From: Zoogloea dura
Lineage (GTDB): Bacteria; Pseudomonadota; Gammaproteobacteria; Burkholderiales; Rhodocyclaceae
Length of the DNA stretch: 64,000 nucleotides
Assembly: GCF_012927165.1 (NCBI RefSeq)
Contig: NZ_JABBGA010000015.1
Coordinates: 62,001 to 126,000 of the forward strand
Direction: 5' to 3'
The notes below the pieces were generated by a model. The model was not told the DNA's origin. It made no database searches and saw nothing but the letters and a program-made list of their open reading frames with translations. The position numbers were made by a program, and so were the translations under genes. Positions 37,010 to 46,696 of this stretch are shown here, in pieces (the stretch's first letter is position 1; each line of letters begins with the position of its first letter).

Positions 37010-39673
37010 ATGCCGACCCGCCATTCCCTGGCCACCCTGTTCGAACCCGCCTCCATCGCCGTGATCGGTGCCTCCGAAGAGGCCCGCTCGGTGGGCCGGG
37101 TGATCTTCTCCAACCTGCGTGAGGCCGGCTTCCGCGGCCCCCTGCATGCGGTCAATCCCAAGCATCAGACGGTCTTCAGCCAGCCCTGCCATGCCTCGGT
37201 GGAGGACATCGGCGGGCGCGTGGACCTGGCCGTGATCGCCGCTCCGGCGCGGGCCCTGCATGCCATCGTCGAGCAGTGCGGCCGCAGCGGGGTGCGCAAC
37301 GCGGTGATCGTCACCGCCACCGGCCCGGGTGGCGACGCCCTGGAGAAGCGCCTGCTCGACACCGCCCGCGAGACCGGCCTGCGCTTGCTCGGGCCGGGCA
37401 GCCTGGGCATCCTGCGGCCGGACATCGGCCTCAACGCAGCCCTCACCCGCATTGCCGTGGGCAAGGGCGACCTGGCCCTGGTGTCGCAGTCCGGCGCCAT
37501 GTGCTCGGTGGTGCTGGACTGGGCGGCCACCAACCAGGTCGGCTTCTCGTCGGTGATCTCCCTCAGCTCCACCCTGGACGTGGATTTCGGCGAGACCCTC
37601 GACTACCTGGTGCACGACCCGCGCACCCGCCACATCCTGCTCTACGTGGATCACGTGCGCCACGCCCGGCGCTTCATGAGCGCCCTGCGCTCGGCGGCCC
37701 GGATCAAGCCGATCATCCTGCTCAAGGCCGGCCGCCACGAGGACGACGGCCCCACCGGCAGCGCCTGCGTGGCCGATGCGGTGTTCGACGCGGCGATGCG
37801 GCGTGCCGGGGTGGTGCGGGTCCAGCACATCGGCCAGCTGTTCTTCGCCGCCAAGGCCCTGGCCTCCGGCTTCCGCCCGCGTGAAGCGCCGCTGACCATC
37901 GTCACCAACGGCGGCGGGCCCGGCGCCATGGCCGCCGACCGGGCCGGCGACCTGGGCATTCCGCTGGCTGCCCTGTCGGACGACAGCCTGGCCAGACTGG
38001 GCCGCCTGATCGCCGGCGAACGGCGCCCCGGCAACCCCCTCGACCTGGGCGGCGACGCCTCGCCGGAGCGCTATCGCGACACCCTGCGCCTGCTGGCCGA
38101 AGACCCGGCGGTAGACAACGTGCTGGTCATGCTGTCACCCCACGCCATGACCGATCCGCTGGAGGTCGCCCGCAGCCTCATCGAAGTGGCCGCCGACTCG
38201 CGCCTTTGCCTATGTGCCTGCTGGATGGGCGGCGGCCAGGTGGCCGAGGGCCGCAGCCTGCTGGAGCAGGCCGGCCTGCCGGTGTTCCGCTCGCCGGACA
38301 CCGCCATCGAGCTGTTCCACAACATCTCCCGCTTCTACCGCAACCAGAACCTCCTGCTGCAGGCCGCCGGGCGCACCACCGGCAACGGCCGCAATGGCCC
38401 GGCGGGCGCCCGGCTGCTGGTGGAGGCCCTGCTCGGCCAGCGCCGCACGGTGCTGTCCAGCCCCGAATCCAAGACCCTGCTGCGCAGCTTCGGGGTGCCG
38501 GTGACTCCGGGCACCCTGGCCCGGGACGCCACCGAGGCCCTCTTCGCGGCGGAGCAGACCGGCTTTCCGGTGGTCATGAAGATCGACTCGCCCGACCTGC
38601 CGCGCAAGGCCGACGCCGGCGGGGTGCGCCTCAACCTGGGCGCCGCCGAATCAGTGTGGAGCGCCTTCCATGACATCCTCGCCACCGTGCGCGCCGGCCA
38701 CCCGGAGGCCCGCATCAACGGCGTGTCCCTGGAGCCCTACCTGCACCGCCCCCACGGCCGCGAACTGCGCCTGTCGGTCTTCCGCGACCCGGTGTTCGGA
38801 CCGGTCATCGGACTCGGCACCGGTGGTTCGCGGATGGGCCGCAGCGACGAGCAGGCCCTCGCCCTGCCCCCCCTCAACCCGGTGCTGGCCAGCGACCTGA
38901 TCGACTCCTCCGCGGTGGCCCGCCTGCTCGGCCCGCTGGGCGAGCTGCCGGCCGCCGACCGGCAGGCCCTGGAGGATGTGCTGATCGCCGTGTCCGGCCT
39001 GGTCTGCGAACTGCCCTGGCTGAAGAGCCTGGAGATCGATCCGCTGATCGTGGACGAAGCGGGCGCCATCGTCGCCGACGCCCGCATGGTCATCGATCAG
39101 GGCCTGCCCGCCGGCAGCGACCGCTACGCCCACATGGCGATCCATCCCTACCCGGCCCACCTCCAGCAGGACTGGAAGATGCCCGACGGCCGCATCGTGC
39201 GGGTCCGCCCGATCCGCCCCGAGGACGCCGACCTGGTGCAGATCTTCTTCGACAGCCTGAGCCCGGAGACCCGCTACTTCCGCTTCATGGAGGAGATCGA
39301 CAGCCTCCCGCCGAGCCTGATCGCTCGCTTCACGCAGATAGACTACGATCGGGAGATGGCCCTGATGGCCACCACCACGGTGGACGGCGCCGAGCGCCTG
39401 ATCGGCGGCGCCCGCTACGCGCTGGCGCCGGACGGCGAGGCGGTGGAGTTCGCCCTGGTGGTCGGCGATGACTGGCAACGCTACGGACTCGGCCGTCGCC
39501 TGATGGGCGCCCTGATCGACTGCGCCCGGGCCCATGGTTATCGCACCATGGTCGGCGACGTGCTCGGCAACAACCCCAAGATGCTGCGCCTGATGCAGGC
39601 CCTCGGTTTCACCATCGGCCCGCACCCCGAGGAAAGCGGGCTGCGCCGGGTCAGCAAGGCCCTGCATGGCTGA
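37010..39673 (+). CDS. Pat/YfiQ-type acyl-CoA synthetase-like protein with GNAT acetyltransferase domain
   Basis: 887 residues from the ATG at 37010. An ADP-forming acyl-CoA synthetase scaffold comes first: CoA-binding domain (SIAVIGASEEARSVGRVIF), succinyl-CoA-ligase-like domains (LVSQSGAMCSVVLDWA, about 155-460) and an ATP-grasp part (about 490-700: GFPVVMKIDSPDLPRKADAG). A C-terminal GNAT domain (about 730-885) has RPIRPEDADLV and the acetyl-CoA loop WQRYGLGRRLMG. Proteins of this layout acetylate lysines of acetyl-CoA synthetase and other enzymes. The His of the synthetase active site is not obvious, as in other Pat proteins. A role in damping acyl-CoA synthetases such as AliA is conceivable but unproven. 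Confidence 0.88.
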   Translation: MPTRHSLATLFEPASIAVIGASEEARSVGRVIFSNLREAGFRGPLHAVNPKHQTVFSQPCHASVEDIGGRVDLAVIAAPARALHAIVEQCGRSGVRNAVIVTATGPGGDALEKRLLDTARETGLRLLGPGSLGILRPDIGLNAALTRIAVGKGDLALVSQSGAMCSVVLDWAATNQVGFSSVISLSSTLDVDFGETLDYLVHDPRTRHILLYVDHVRHARRFMSALRSAARIKPIILLKAGRHEDDGPTGSACVADAVFDAAMRRAGVVRVQHIGQLFFAAKALASGFRPREAPLTIVTNGGGPGAMAADRAGDLGIPLAALSDDSLARLGRLIAGERRPGNPLDLGGDASPERYRDTLRLLAEDPAVDNVLVMLSPHAMTDPLEVARSLIEVAADSRLCLCACWMGGGQVAEGRSLLEQAGLPVFRSPDTAIELFHNISRFYRNQNLLLQAAGRTTGNGRNGPAGARLLVEALLGQRRTVLSSPESKTLLRSFGVPVTPGTLARDATEALFAAEQTGFPVVMKIDSPDLPRKADAGGVRLNLGAAESVWSAFHDILATVRAGHPEARINGVSLEPYLHRPHGRELRLSVFRDPVFGPVIGLGTGGSRMGRSDEQALALPPLNPVLASDLIDSSAVARLLGPLGELPAADRQALEDVLIAVSGLVCELPWLKSLEIDPLIVDEAGAIVADARMVIDQGLPAGSDRYAHMAIHPYPAHLQQDWKMPDGRIVRVRPIRPEDADLVQIFFDSLSPETRYFRFMEEIDSLPPSLIARFTQIDYDREMALMATTTVDGAERLIGGARYALAPDGEAVEFALVVGDDWQRYGLGRRLMGALIDCARAHGYRTMVGDVLGNNPKMLRLMQALGFTIGPHPEESGLRRVSKALHG

Positions 39674-39691
39674 CCCTGGCGGGCCCCGCAG

Positions 39692-41317
39692 CTAGAACGC
39701 CTGGCGATAGCGCTCCAGGCTGTTGAGGGAACCGCACAGAAAGAGCACATCGTCCGGGCGGATCGCAAAGTCGTCACTGAAGGTCACGATGACCTCCTGG
39801 CCACGCTCCACCGCCACGATCTTTGCGCCGGTGCGCTCCAGCGCCTCGCTGCGCCAGGGGTGAATGCCAGCCAGCGCGCCAGCCTCCATGCGGCTGAACT
39901 TGATGCGGCTCTCGAGGCCCAGGGTCTGCTCGTCGAGCAGGTGATGGGCCAGGATCTGCCCGGCCACCTCACCCACCGAGATCGCGAAATCGGCCCCGGC
40001 ACGGTACAGGCGGCCGGTGTTGGTGGCGCGCAGCACGCGCACGATGAGGGGCACCTGGGGCGCAAACTCGCGCACCGCGGCGGTGGCAAAGACCGACTCG
40101 CCATCGTCGCTGAGGGCCAGAATCACCGCGCTGGCCTCATGTACGCCGGCCTGCACCAGGGTGGCGTGCTCGAGAATGTTGCCGACCACATCCACCCCGG
40201 CCGCCGCAGCCCGGTCGATGGTCACGCAGTGCTCGCCGGCATCGCGCAGGATCTCGCGCACCTTGTGCCCCACCGCCCCGAAGCCGGCCACCACGATGGG
40301 GCCGGAACGGCGGATCGGCATGGCCATGCGCTCCACCTCCTCGAGCCCACGCGGGGCCCCGACCAGCACCAGGATGGCACCGGGCTCGACCACCGTGTCC
40401 GGCCCCTTGGAGGTGGTGAATACGCCGCCCCGCCAGGCGCCGATCACCGCCACGCCATGGGTCTCGCGCAAGCGCAGGTCGCCCAGACGGCGGCCGGCCA
40501 GGGAGCTGTTGGGGCGCACCCGGAACTCCCCCATGCCCACTTTCTCGCCGAGCAGGTGCATGCCCTCGGCCGGCGGGCTGATGCGCACGCTGGCCCGTGA
40601 GGCCAGGGCCGCCCCCAGCACATGGGAGGGCGTGAACACGTCGGTGGCGCCGATCTGCAACATTGGCGCGCGGTACAGCGGCTCGTCGGCCAGGGCAAAC
40701 AGCGGCCCGGTGAAGCCCAGCTCACGCACGATCAGAGTGCAGGTGGCATTGCGGTGATCCCCCCCGTTGGCCACCACCGCGCGGGCCTCGCACACCCGCG
40801 CCAGCACGCTGGAATCCTCCGCCAGCTGACCGAACACCACGTCATGGCCCCGGTCGCGCAGGTGGCGGGCCTGAGCCAGATCCTCCTCGAAGATCACAAA
40901 GGGCGTGGCGGTGCGCTTGAAGTCCTCGAGCAGGGGCTCGATGACCAAGCCATAGCGATAGAACAACACCTTGCCCTCCATCTTGGGCAGCACGTTCGGC
41001 AAGCGCACTTCAAAGCGCTCTTCGAAATAAGGCAGCACGAAGACCGGAAAGATCAGGAACACCAGGAACTGACCCATGAACTGGCCGAGGATCACGAACA
41101 GCGCCACCAGCGGATGGTTCCAATGGTTGTCGCCGCCATAGCCCGTGGTGGTGAGGGTTTCGGACGCCCACTGGATACTCTCGAGGAAGGTCCGCGGGGT
41201 CCCCTCGAGGTGCTCCATGCCCAGCATGTAGATCACGCCCAGCAGCAGCACAGTGGCAGGCAGCACGGCCAGCAGAGCCAGCAGGCGCCGGGTGGATCGC
41301 TTGAGTCGGGAAAACAT
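39692..41317 (-). CDS. Two-RCK potassium channel-like protein
   Basis: 541 residues. A first transmembrane helix (about 11-34) and pore loop with filter TTTGYGGD (56-63) precede a second helix (about 70-95). The filter has one extra Gly compared with TVGYGD. Two tandem RCK/TrkA-type units follow, each with a TrkA_N and a TrkA_C part. The second has a clear Rossmann motif (PIVVAGFGAVGHKVREIL), and the first is degenerate (no GxGxxG). Such channels adjust K+ flux by ligand binding to the RCK ring. It is divergent from the IPTL-CTERM gene across 245 bases in which nothing further was recognised. Confidence 0.85.
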   Translation of the reverse strand: MFSRLKRSTRRLLALLAVLPATVLLLGVIYMLGMEHLEGTPRTFLESIQWASETLTTTGYGGDNHWNHPLVALFVILGQFMGQFLVFLIFPVFVLPYFEERFEVRLPNVLPKMEGKVLFYRYGLVIEPLLEDFKRTATPFVIFEEDLAQARHLRDRGHDVVFGQLAEDSSVLARVCEARAVVANGGDHRNATCTLIVRELGFTGPLFALADEPLYRAPMLQIGATDVFTPSHVLGAALASRASVRISPPAEGMHLLGEKVGMGEFRVRPNSSLAGRRLGDLRLRETHGVAVIGAWRGGVFTTSKGPDTVVEPGAILVLVGAPRGLEEVERMAMPIRRSGPIVVAGFGAVGHKVREILRDAGEHCVTIDRAAAAGVDVVGNILEHATLVQAGVHEASAVILALSDDGESVFATAAVREFAPQVPLIVRVLRATNTGRLYRAGADFAISVGEVAGQILAHHLLDEQTLGLESRIKFSRMEAGALAGIHPWRSEALERTGAKIVAVERGQEVIVTFSDDFAIRPDDVLFLCGSLNSLERYRQAF

Positions 41318-41562
41318 GGATGGTGGCGGGCGGAGAAAACCCTGCTCATGGTGAGGACTTTCCCAGTATCGAGGGCCCCGGGAAGAGGGTCAAGAGCGCG
41401 GGAGGCATCGGCAAAGGTGGGTCTGCTCCGTGCACAAATGCCATCAAGACACAAAATTACCCAAATTTGCCACAAGCCTTCGTCCTTTCATCACTTAAGC
41501 TCCGGCCTTGTGTAACGAATTGTCATTTGCACCGGCTCAAGCAGCAATGGCGGCGCCACTGC

Positions 41563-43581
41563 ATGACGATCGAACAGAAAACGAAACCGGCGGCAACGCA
41601 CTCCCATCAATCATTGCATTCCAGACTTTCCATGCTCATCACCGAATCGAAACCCGAACCGGGCGCCCCGTTCGCGTCAGGCTTGCACCGTACTTTCCGA
41701 AAACCCTGGCACACCGCACTGGTAGTCGCCGGGCTGGCCCTCAGCCACGCCGCCTTGGCGGCACCGCCCACGCTCAGCTGCAACTCGAACGCCAGCACCC
41801 TGAACACCGGCTACAACCTTGCCACCAACGGGATCCTGCCCGATGGCAGCCCCGACGCTCACTGGGAGGTGTCGGAGATGCAGCCGCCCGCCGGCATCGT
41901 TCAGCCGCCGCCCGCGACGGTCAACTGGGGGCCCGCGTATGTAGGCAACCTCGTCCCGGTGGCCTGGGCAGCCAGCCCCTTCGGCAACGCCAACTGGATC
42001 AGCCGTGAAGGCGCCAGCGTCGACAAGACGAGCCCGACCGGAGACTGGTATTACCGCTACCAGTTCTACCTGGACCCGGCCGTCACCCCGTCCACCTTTG
42101 CCCTGTCCATGAATTTCAATTCGGACAACAGCGTGGCGGAGGTCTATGTCAATGGCGTGGCGCAAAGCGGGCAGACCACCGGCCTGCCGCAGCCCGGCGG
42201 CTACACCGGGATGGGCTATGCCAGCGCCCAGGCGGCCAGCACCCTGCTCAACCACAACTGGCAGACCGGCCTCAACACCCTCGTCGTACAGATCCAGAGC
42301 GGCGCCAACTACGAGGGCTTCATGGCCCAGATGGTGGCCAACGCAGTGTGCGACAGCACGCCCCAGATCAACGTAAGCAAGACCACCCCCTCCACCACCA
42401 TCGTAGCCGGTGCCACCATCGACTACACCATCGTGGTGAGCAACGTGGGCACCGCGGCGGCCACCAACGTCGCCGTCTCCGATCCGCTGCCCGCGGGCTT
42501 CAGCAGCGCCACCTGGTCATGTGTGGCCACCGGCGGCGCCGTGTGCAGCCCCAGCGGCAGCGGCGGCATCACCGACACGATCACCAGCCTGCCCGTCGGC
42601 AGCAAAGCCACCTACACCTTGCACGGGGTCGTCAGCAATTCACCGCCGTCGTCCATCGTCAACACGGCCAGCGTCACCCCGCCGGGCGGCGCAGTGTGCG
42701 CCCCGAGCGGCAGCGCCCCGCCGTGTACCAGCTCGGCCAGCGTGCCCCCGCCCCCGCCCCAGGTGAGCTTCACCAAGACAGCCAACGTGGCGAGCGCCTC
42801 ACCGGGTGGAACGGTCCGTTACACCCTCACCCTGCGCAATACCGGCTCGGTGTCCGCCAACGGAACCGTGGTCAGTGATCCGCTGCCCACTGGTGCGGCC
42901 TCGATGAGCTGGACCTGCAGCGCCAGCGGCACCAGCTGCCCGGCGGCCAGCGGCAGCGGCGCGCTCAGCCAGACCATCGCCTCCCTGCCCACCGGCGCGA
43001 TCGTCACCTACACCGTCACCGCCATCCTGAGCAACTCGGCGGTTGTCGGCAGCACAGTCACCAACACTGCCAGTGCCACGCCCCCGGGCGGCGGCACCTG
43101 CGCCCCGGGCAACACCGCCAGCCCGTGCTCCGCCAGTGCCGTCACCACCGTAGCCAGTACGGTGCAGGCCGGCAACGACGCGGGCGTGGTCACGGCGGGC
43201 AGCAGCAGCACCGCAGTGCCGAACGTGCTTGCCAACGACTCGAACCTGGGCAGCAGCAACCCGTCGCTGGCTGCGGTGACCCTGACGCAGTTGAGCTCCA
43301 CCCATGCAGGCATCGTCCTCAACACGGGCACCGGTGCCGTCACTGTGGGTGCATCGGTGCCAGCCGGCAACTACACCCTCAGCTACCGGGTCTGCGACCG
43401 CGCTCCCACGCCCAACTGCGCCACCGCGACGGTGAGCATCACCGTGACGGGTGCCGGCGGCGCCGGTGGTGGAGGCTCCGGCATAACCGGTATCCCGACC
43501 CTCGGTGAATGGGGGCTGATCCTGTTGAGCAGCCTGCTGCTCGGCTTCGGGATGCGCGCCCGCCGCAACACCGGGCACTGA
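41563..43581 (+). CDS. DUF11-repeat surface protein with IPTL-CTERM sorting signal
   Basis: 672 residues from the ATG at 41563; an ATG at 41632 is an alternative. The signal sequence (TALVVAGLALSHAALA) is preceded by a long N-region. A lectin-like region (about 75-265; STFALSMNFNSDNSVAEVYV) leads to two DUF11 repeats (INVSKTTPSTTIVAGATIDY; VSFTKTANVASASPGGTVRY) and an Ig-like region. The C-terminus is IPTLGEWGLILLSSLLLGFG followed by RARR, an IPTL-CTERM signal recognised by an exosortase-like enzyme. The protein should be processed and displayed on the surface. The sorting enzyme is not in the window. Confidence 0.85.
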   Translation: MTIEQKTKPAATHSHQSLHSRLSMLITESKPEPGAPFASGLHRTFRKPWHTALVVAGLALSHAALAAPPTLSCNSNASTLNTGYNLATNGILPDGSPDAHWEVSEMQPPAGIVQPPPATVNWGPAYVGNLVPVAWAASPFGNANWISREGASVDKTSPTGDWYYRYQFYLDPAVTPSTFALSMNFNSDNSVAEVYVNGVAQSGQTTGLPQPGGYTGMGYASAQAASTLLNHNWQTGLNTLVVQIQSGANYEGFMAQMVANAVCDSTPQINVSKTTPSTTIVAGATIDYTIVVSNVGTAAATNVAVSDPLPAGFSSATWSCVATGGAVCSPSGSGGITDTITSLPVGSKATYTLHGVVSNSPPSSIVNTASVTPPGGAVCAPSGSAPPCTSSASVPPPPPQVSFTKTANVASASPGGTVRYTLTLRNTGSVSANGTVVSDPLPTGAASMSWTCSASGTSCPAASGSGALSQTIASLPTGAIVTYTVTAILSNSAVVGSTVTNTASATPPGGGTCAPGNTASPCSASAVTTVASTVQAGNDAGVVTAGSSSTAVPNVLANDSNLGSSNPSLAAVTLTQLSSTHAGIVLNTGTGAVTVGASVPAGNYTLSYRVCDRAPTPNCATATVSITVTGAGGAGGGGSGITGIPTLGEWGLILLSSLLLGFGMRARRNTGH

Positions 43582-43613
43582 GCCCCCGCCCCCCGTGGGG
43601 CAAGGCCGTCCGG

Positions 43614-43637
43614 ACGCCGCCGCAAGGCGGCGTTTTT
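43614..43637 (+). terminator. Rho-independent terminator after the IPTL-CTERM gene
   Basis: CGCCGCC, loop GCAA, GGCGGCG, then five T, 33 bases after the stop. Confidence 0.85.
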
Positions 43638-43752
43638 CATCGCCGGGCCGTCCCAAGATGAAAAGCACCCCCTCGGGGGGCAGCGAGCCGCGCAGCGGGG
43701 AGCGTGGGGGTATTTTTAATTGCATGCCGGCCATGGACGGCAGAAGGGGCTG

Positions 43753-43781
43753 CAAAACAAGGGCCTGCACATCGCAGGCCC
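43753..43781 (-). terminator. Rho-independent terminator of the 44-51 kb catabolic cluster
   Basis: On the minus strand GGGCCTGC, loop GATGT, GCAGGCCC, then TTGTTTTG. It lies about 33 bases after the stop of the channel gene and probably ends the whole minus-strand transcription unit. Confidence 0.78.
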
Positions 43782-43813
43782 CGAACCAGGACTTCCCGGC
43801 CAATCCGGCCCGG

Positions 43814-44758
43814 TCAGAAGTGGTGGATGTAGCGCAGCTGCAGCCGCGACCCCTCGGGGCGGTTCTTCACGTCCTGCTCGAAGTAGGTGTTGAACACCAG
43901 GTGATCGTCCTGCGAGAAGCTGTACATCGCCCCCGGCCCGATCGCCCAGACCTTCTCCTTGCGCCCCGCCACCGCGTGCCCATCCACCTTGGTGTCGGTG
44001 AGCTGGTTCAGCCAGTAGCCCGCCAGGCCCAGGCGCAGCTGCGGCGTCACCGCGTACTCGGTGGCGAAGTTGGCATGCACGGCCTGACCGGCCTGCACGG
44101 AGGACACATCGCCAAAGGCCAGGGACGGCGAATGGTTCTTGAAGTTGTACAGGTAGTGGGCGCGCAGCGAGGCGCTCCACTTCGGCGAGAACCACCAGGT
44201 GGCGGCCCAGTAGGGGTTGAAGGACCAGTTGTTGTTGCCAGGGTTCACCGCCTTGCCTTCGCTGTACTTGCCGGTGGGCATGTTCACCTGCAGCTCGATG
44301 CGATGCACGAACTTCGGCCCCGCGGCGCCCATCACCGGGTCGAACTGGATGAAGGGCCCGACCAGCAGGTCGCCCACCCCGCTCTGCCCCTTGAGGGCCG
44401 CGTTGCCGATGCCGTCATCCACGCTCATCCGGGTCACCACCGGCAGCACGGCGTTGAGGCCCAGGCTGGCATCGCCCCAGCGCAGGCCGGACAGGTAACT
44501 GAGCTGGGTCACCGCGACCTGGTAGCTCAGGTCGGTCTTGGGCAGGCCGAGCGTGTTGCCCTTGTCGTCCTTCAGGCTGTCGGAGCGGTAGTCGAGGAAA
44601 TACTGCTGGATGTACAGCCCCGGGCCAGCGGGCAGGCCGCCGTCCAGGAAGCTGGTGAGGCCGAGGTTGACCACCGGCAGGTCGTAGGCCTGGGCGCTGC
44701 CCATGCCGGCAGCCAGGCACAGGCAGGCAGCGGCACGGATGGATCGTGTCTTCTTCAT
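43814..44758 (-). CDS. Outer-membrane channel of the phenol/MetA-pathway transporter family, second copy
   Basis: 314 residues with a signal peptide (RAAACLCLAAGMGSAQA). The mature part opens YDLPVVNLGLTSFLDGGLPA and has the family hallmarks GLYIQQYFLDYRSDSL, QVNMPTGKYSE, NPYWAATWWFSPKWSASLR and the end SRLQLRYIHHF. It is the last gene of the StyA/antAB cluster and would admit the aromatic substrate. It is a distant paralogue of the channel at 10133-11047, which serves the sigma-54 operon. The beta-barrel call is inferred from strand pattern and family. Confidence 0.82.
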   Translation of the reverse strand: MKKTRSIRAAACLCLAAGMGSAQAYDLPVVNLGLTSFLDGGLPAGPGLYIQQYFLDYRSDSLKDDKGNTLGLPKTDLSYQVAVTQLSYLSGLRWGDASLGLNAVLPVVTRMSVDDGIGNAALKGQSGVGDLLVGPFIQFDPVMGAAGPKFVHRIELQVNMPTGKYSEGKAVNPGNNNWSFNPYWAATWWFSPKWSASLRAHYLYNFKNHSPSLAFGDVSSVQAGQAVHANFATEYAVTPQLRLGLAGYWLNQLTDTKVDGHAVAGRKEKVWAIGPGAMYSFSQDDHLVFNTYFEQDVKNRPEGSRLQLRYIHHF

Positions 44759-44802
44759 GTCGGATTCTCTCTATGGGTTTGAAAAGACGGGGCCCGGCGC
44801 AC

Positions 44803-45339
44803 TCAGGCCTGCAGGTCCGGATGGGGGATGGCGACCCGGTAGCTGCCCGCGTGGAAGAGCAGCGGCTCGCCCCCTTCCTGGCCGAACTGCTCGATCTCGC
44901 CGATGAAGATCAGGTGGTCGCCGCCGTCGTACTGCTGGCGGTTGCGGCACACCAGGGTGGCCACGGCACCTTCCAGCAGGGGCACGCCGGCCGGGCCCTC
45001 GCGGTGGTCGAGGCCAGCGAACTTGTCCTCCGCCGGCCGCGCGAAGCGGTTCGACAGGCTGTGCTGGTCACGCCCCAGCACGTGGATCGCAAAGTGCGAG
45101 GCGGCCTGGAAGTCCGCCAGGCTGGGCGCCGAGCGGGCCAGGCTCCACAGGATCAGCGGCGGCTCCAGGGACACCGAGGAGAAGGAGTTGGCGGTCATCC
45201 CCACCTTGCGACCGTCGGCCGCGCGGGTGGTGATCACGGTGACACCGGTGGCGTACTGGCCGAGCAGGCTGCGCAGGGCCCTCGCATCGCACTCGCGGGC
45301 GTCGCACAGCACTGAGGGGAGCTTTTCGGGCGCGTTCAT
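44803..45339 (-). CDS. Flavin reductase partner (StyB/HpaC-like)
   Basis: 178 residues from the ATG at 45339; CGGAG or GGAG stands nine bases upstream. Flavin-reductase motifs include YATGVTVITTRAADGRKVGM, SFSSVSLEPPLILWSL and the His of GDHLIFIGEIEQF. It reduces FAD or FMN with NADH and passes reduced flavin to a monooxygenase. It follows the StyA-like gene by 20 bases on the same strand, so the pair forms a two-component monooxygenase. Confidence 0.88.
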   Translation of the reverse strand: MNAPEKLPSVLCDARECDARALRSLLGQYATGVTVITTRAADGRKVGMTANSFSSVSLEPPLILWSLARSAPSLADFQAASHFAIHVLGRDQHSLSNRFARPAEDKFAGLDHREGPAGVPLLEGAVATLVCRNRQQYDGGDHLIFIGEIEQFGQEGGEPLLFHAGSYRVAIPHPDLQA

Positions 45340-45359
45340 GGTGGCGGGCTCCATGGTGC

Positions 45360-46598
45360 TCAGGCGGCCAGCGGCAGGGTGCGCTCGATCAGCTTCTCGC
45401 ACTGCTCGGCATCGAACCACCAGGGCACGAAGCGGCGCGGATCGTCGAAGCCGTTGGCGATCAGGTGGGCCAGCTCGGGGGACTGGGCGGCCGTGGCGAG
45501 CGCCTTGAGGAGGTGCGGCGGCGGCGGCAGCAGCATGCTGTTGGTCCAGGCCACCACGTGCTGGGCGTAGCTCCAGAAGCGCTCGAAGGTGGCGTTCATC
45601 CAGTCGGGGCTGAAGGCCTGGTCGCCGCGGGCCAGGATGGCATCCATGTAGATGCGGCTGCACTTGGTGGCGTTGTTGGAGCCCTGGCCGGTGATCGGGT
45701 CGTTCACCGCCACCGCGTCGCCCATGCCGAACACGTGACGGCCCGACGGAAGGGTCAGCACCGGCTTGCGGATGGTCGGCGCGAAGCGGCCGGACAGGAA
45801 GCCCTTGTCGTCGGTGAGGGCGATGTTGCGGCAGCGCTCGGCCTCCCAGGGCAGGTAGCGATTGACGATCTCGAGGCTGCGTTCGAGGTGCTGCTCCGGC
45901 GAGCTGACTCCTTGCCAGCAGTCCATCGGGCCGCCGGGGATGCCCTCGAAGACCATGATCTCGCAAGGGCCGCTGAGGGTCAGGGCCGGGAACACGAAGT
46001 ACTCGCCGACGCCGGGGATCAGGTTGAAGGCCACCCGCGAATAGGGCTCGACCGGGGTCATGCCGGTCACGTAGGAGAGGGCCAGGGCGCGCTGGGGCTG
46101 GGCGAAGCGGCTGCGCTCGGCGTCGCGGGTGAAGAGGTTGACGATCTCGCCCTTGCCGGCAGCCAGCAGAACCAGGTCGTGGCTGGCGCTCAGTTCCTCC
46201 AGCTCGGCCACGCCCACGTCCTGCAGGCGCACTTCGCCGCCGCGGCGCTCCACCTCCTCGAGCCAGCGCGGAAACTTGACCCGCTGATCCACCGACTGGG
46301 CCACCTTCTCGAGGCGGGCGCTCCAGGAGAACAGCTTGTTGCCCGGCTGCTCCGGGTGGGGCACGGTGAGGCCGATACCTTCCACCGGCGGGCAGCTCTC
46401 CTCCCAGAAGTTGAGGCCCAGCTCCCGCTCGATCTCGAGGGAGGCATCGAACATGCACTGGCTGGATGTCACCTTGCCGGCACGGATCTCCTCGCCGCTG
46501 CGGTTGGTGGTGACGGTGACTTGATAGCCCTTGGCAAGCAGACCGAGGGCAAGTTGCAGACCGGACTGGCCGGCTCCGACGATGGCGATGCGACGCAT
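45360..46598 (-). CDS. StyA-like two-component monooxygenase, probable indole oxygenase
   Basis: 412 residues, starting MRRIAIVGAGQSGLQLALGL with the FAD motif GAGQSG (8-13). Further StyA-family features are the Asp motif in HVFGMGDAVAVNDPITGQG (about 300) and late WTNSMLL. It has no NAD(P)H-binding domain, so it needs the reductase encoded next. StyA enzymes epoxidise styrene or indole. Here no styrene-oxide isomerase or aldehyde dehydrogenase is present, while anthranilate dioxygenase genes are, so indole oxidation as in reported iif/ind clusters fits better. Substrate assignment is inference. Confidence 0.82.
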   Translation of the reverse strand: MRRIAIVGAGQSGLQLALGLLAKGYQVTVTTNRSGEEIRAGKVTSSQCMFDASLEIERELGLNFWEESCPPVEGIGLTVPHPEQPGNKLFSWSARLEKVAQSVDQRVKFPRWLEEVERRGGEVRLQDVGVAELEELSASHDLVLLAAGKGEIVNLFTRDAERSRFAQPQRALALSYVTGMTPVEPYSRVAFNLIPGVGEYFVFPALTLSGPCEIMVFEGIPGGPMDCWQGVSSPEQHLERSLEIVNRYLPWEAERCRNIALTDDKGFLSGRFAPTIRKPVLTLPSGRHVFGMGDAVAVNDPITGQGSNNATKCSRIYMDAILARGDQAFSPDWMNATFERFWSYAQHVVAWTNSMLLPPPPHLLKALATAAQSPELAHLIANGFDDPRRFVPWWFDAEQCEKLIERTLPLAA

Positions 46599-46632
46599 GA
46601 TGAACCTCCTTGGGGATGGACGGGGTGCAGCT

Positions 46633-46663
46633 CCCCCTCCGGCACGGCTGGCCGGATAGGGGG
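46633..46663. other. Intercistronic hairpin before the StyA-like gene
   Basis: CCCCCTCCGGC and GCCGGATAGGGGG pair with a two-base bulge, in the 98-base gap between the SDR gene and the StyA-like gene. It may affect relative expression within the operon. Confidence 0.45.
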
Positions 46664-46696
46664 TGTTACTGGGTTGTTATCGGGCTGGGGCCGGGC

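Noticed and set aside
44803-46598. Styrene-degradation operon
   Set aside because: The StyA/StyB-like pair is present, but styrene-oxide isomerase and phenylacetaldehyde dehydrogenase are absent, while antAB and the SDR fit indole and anthranilate.
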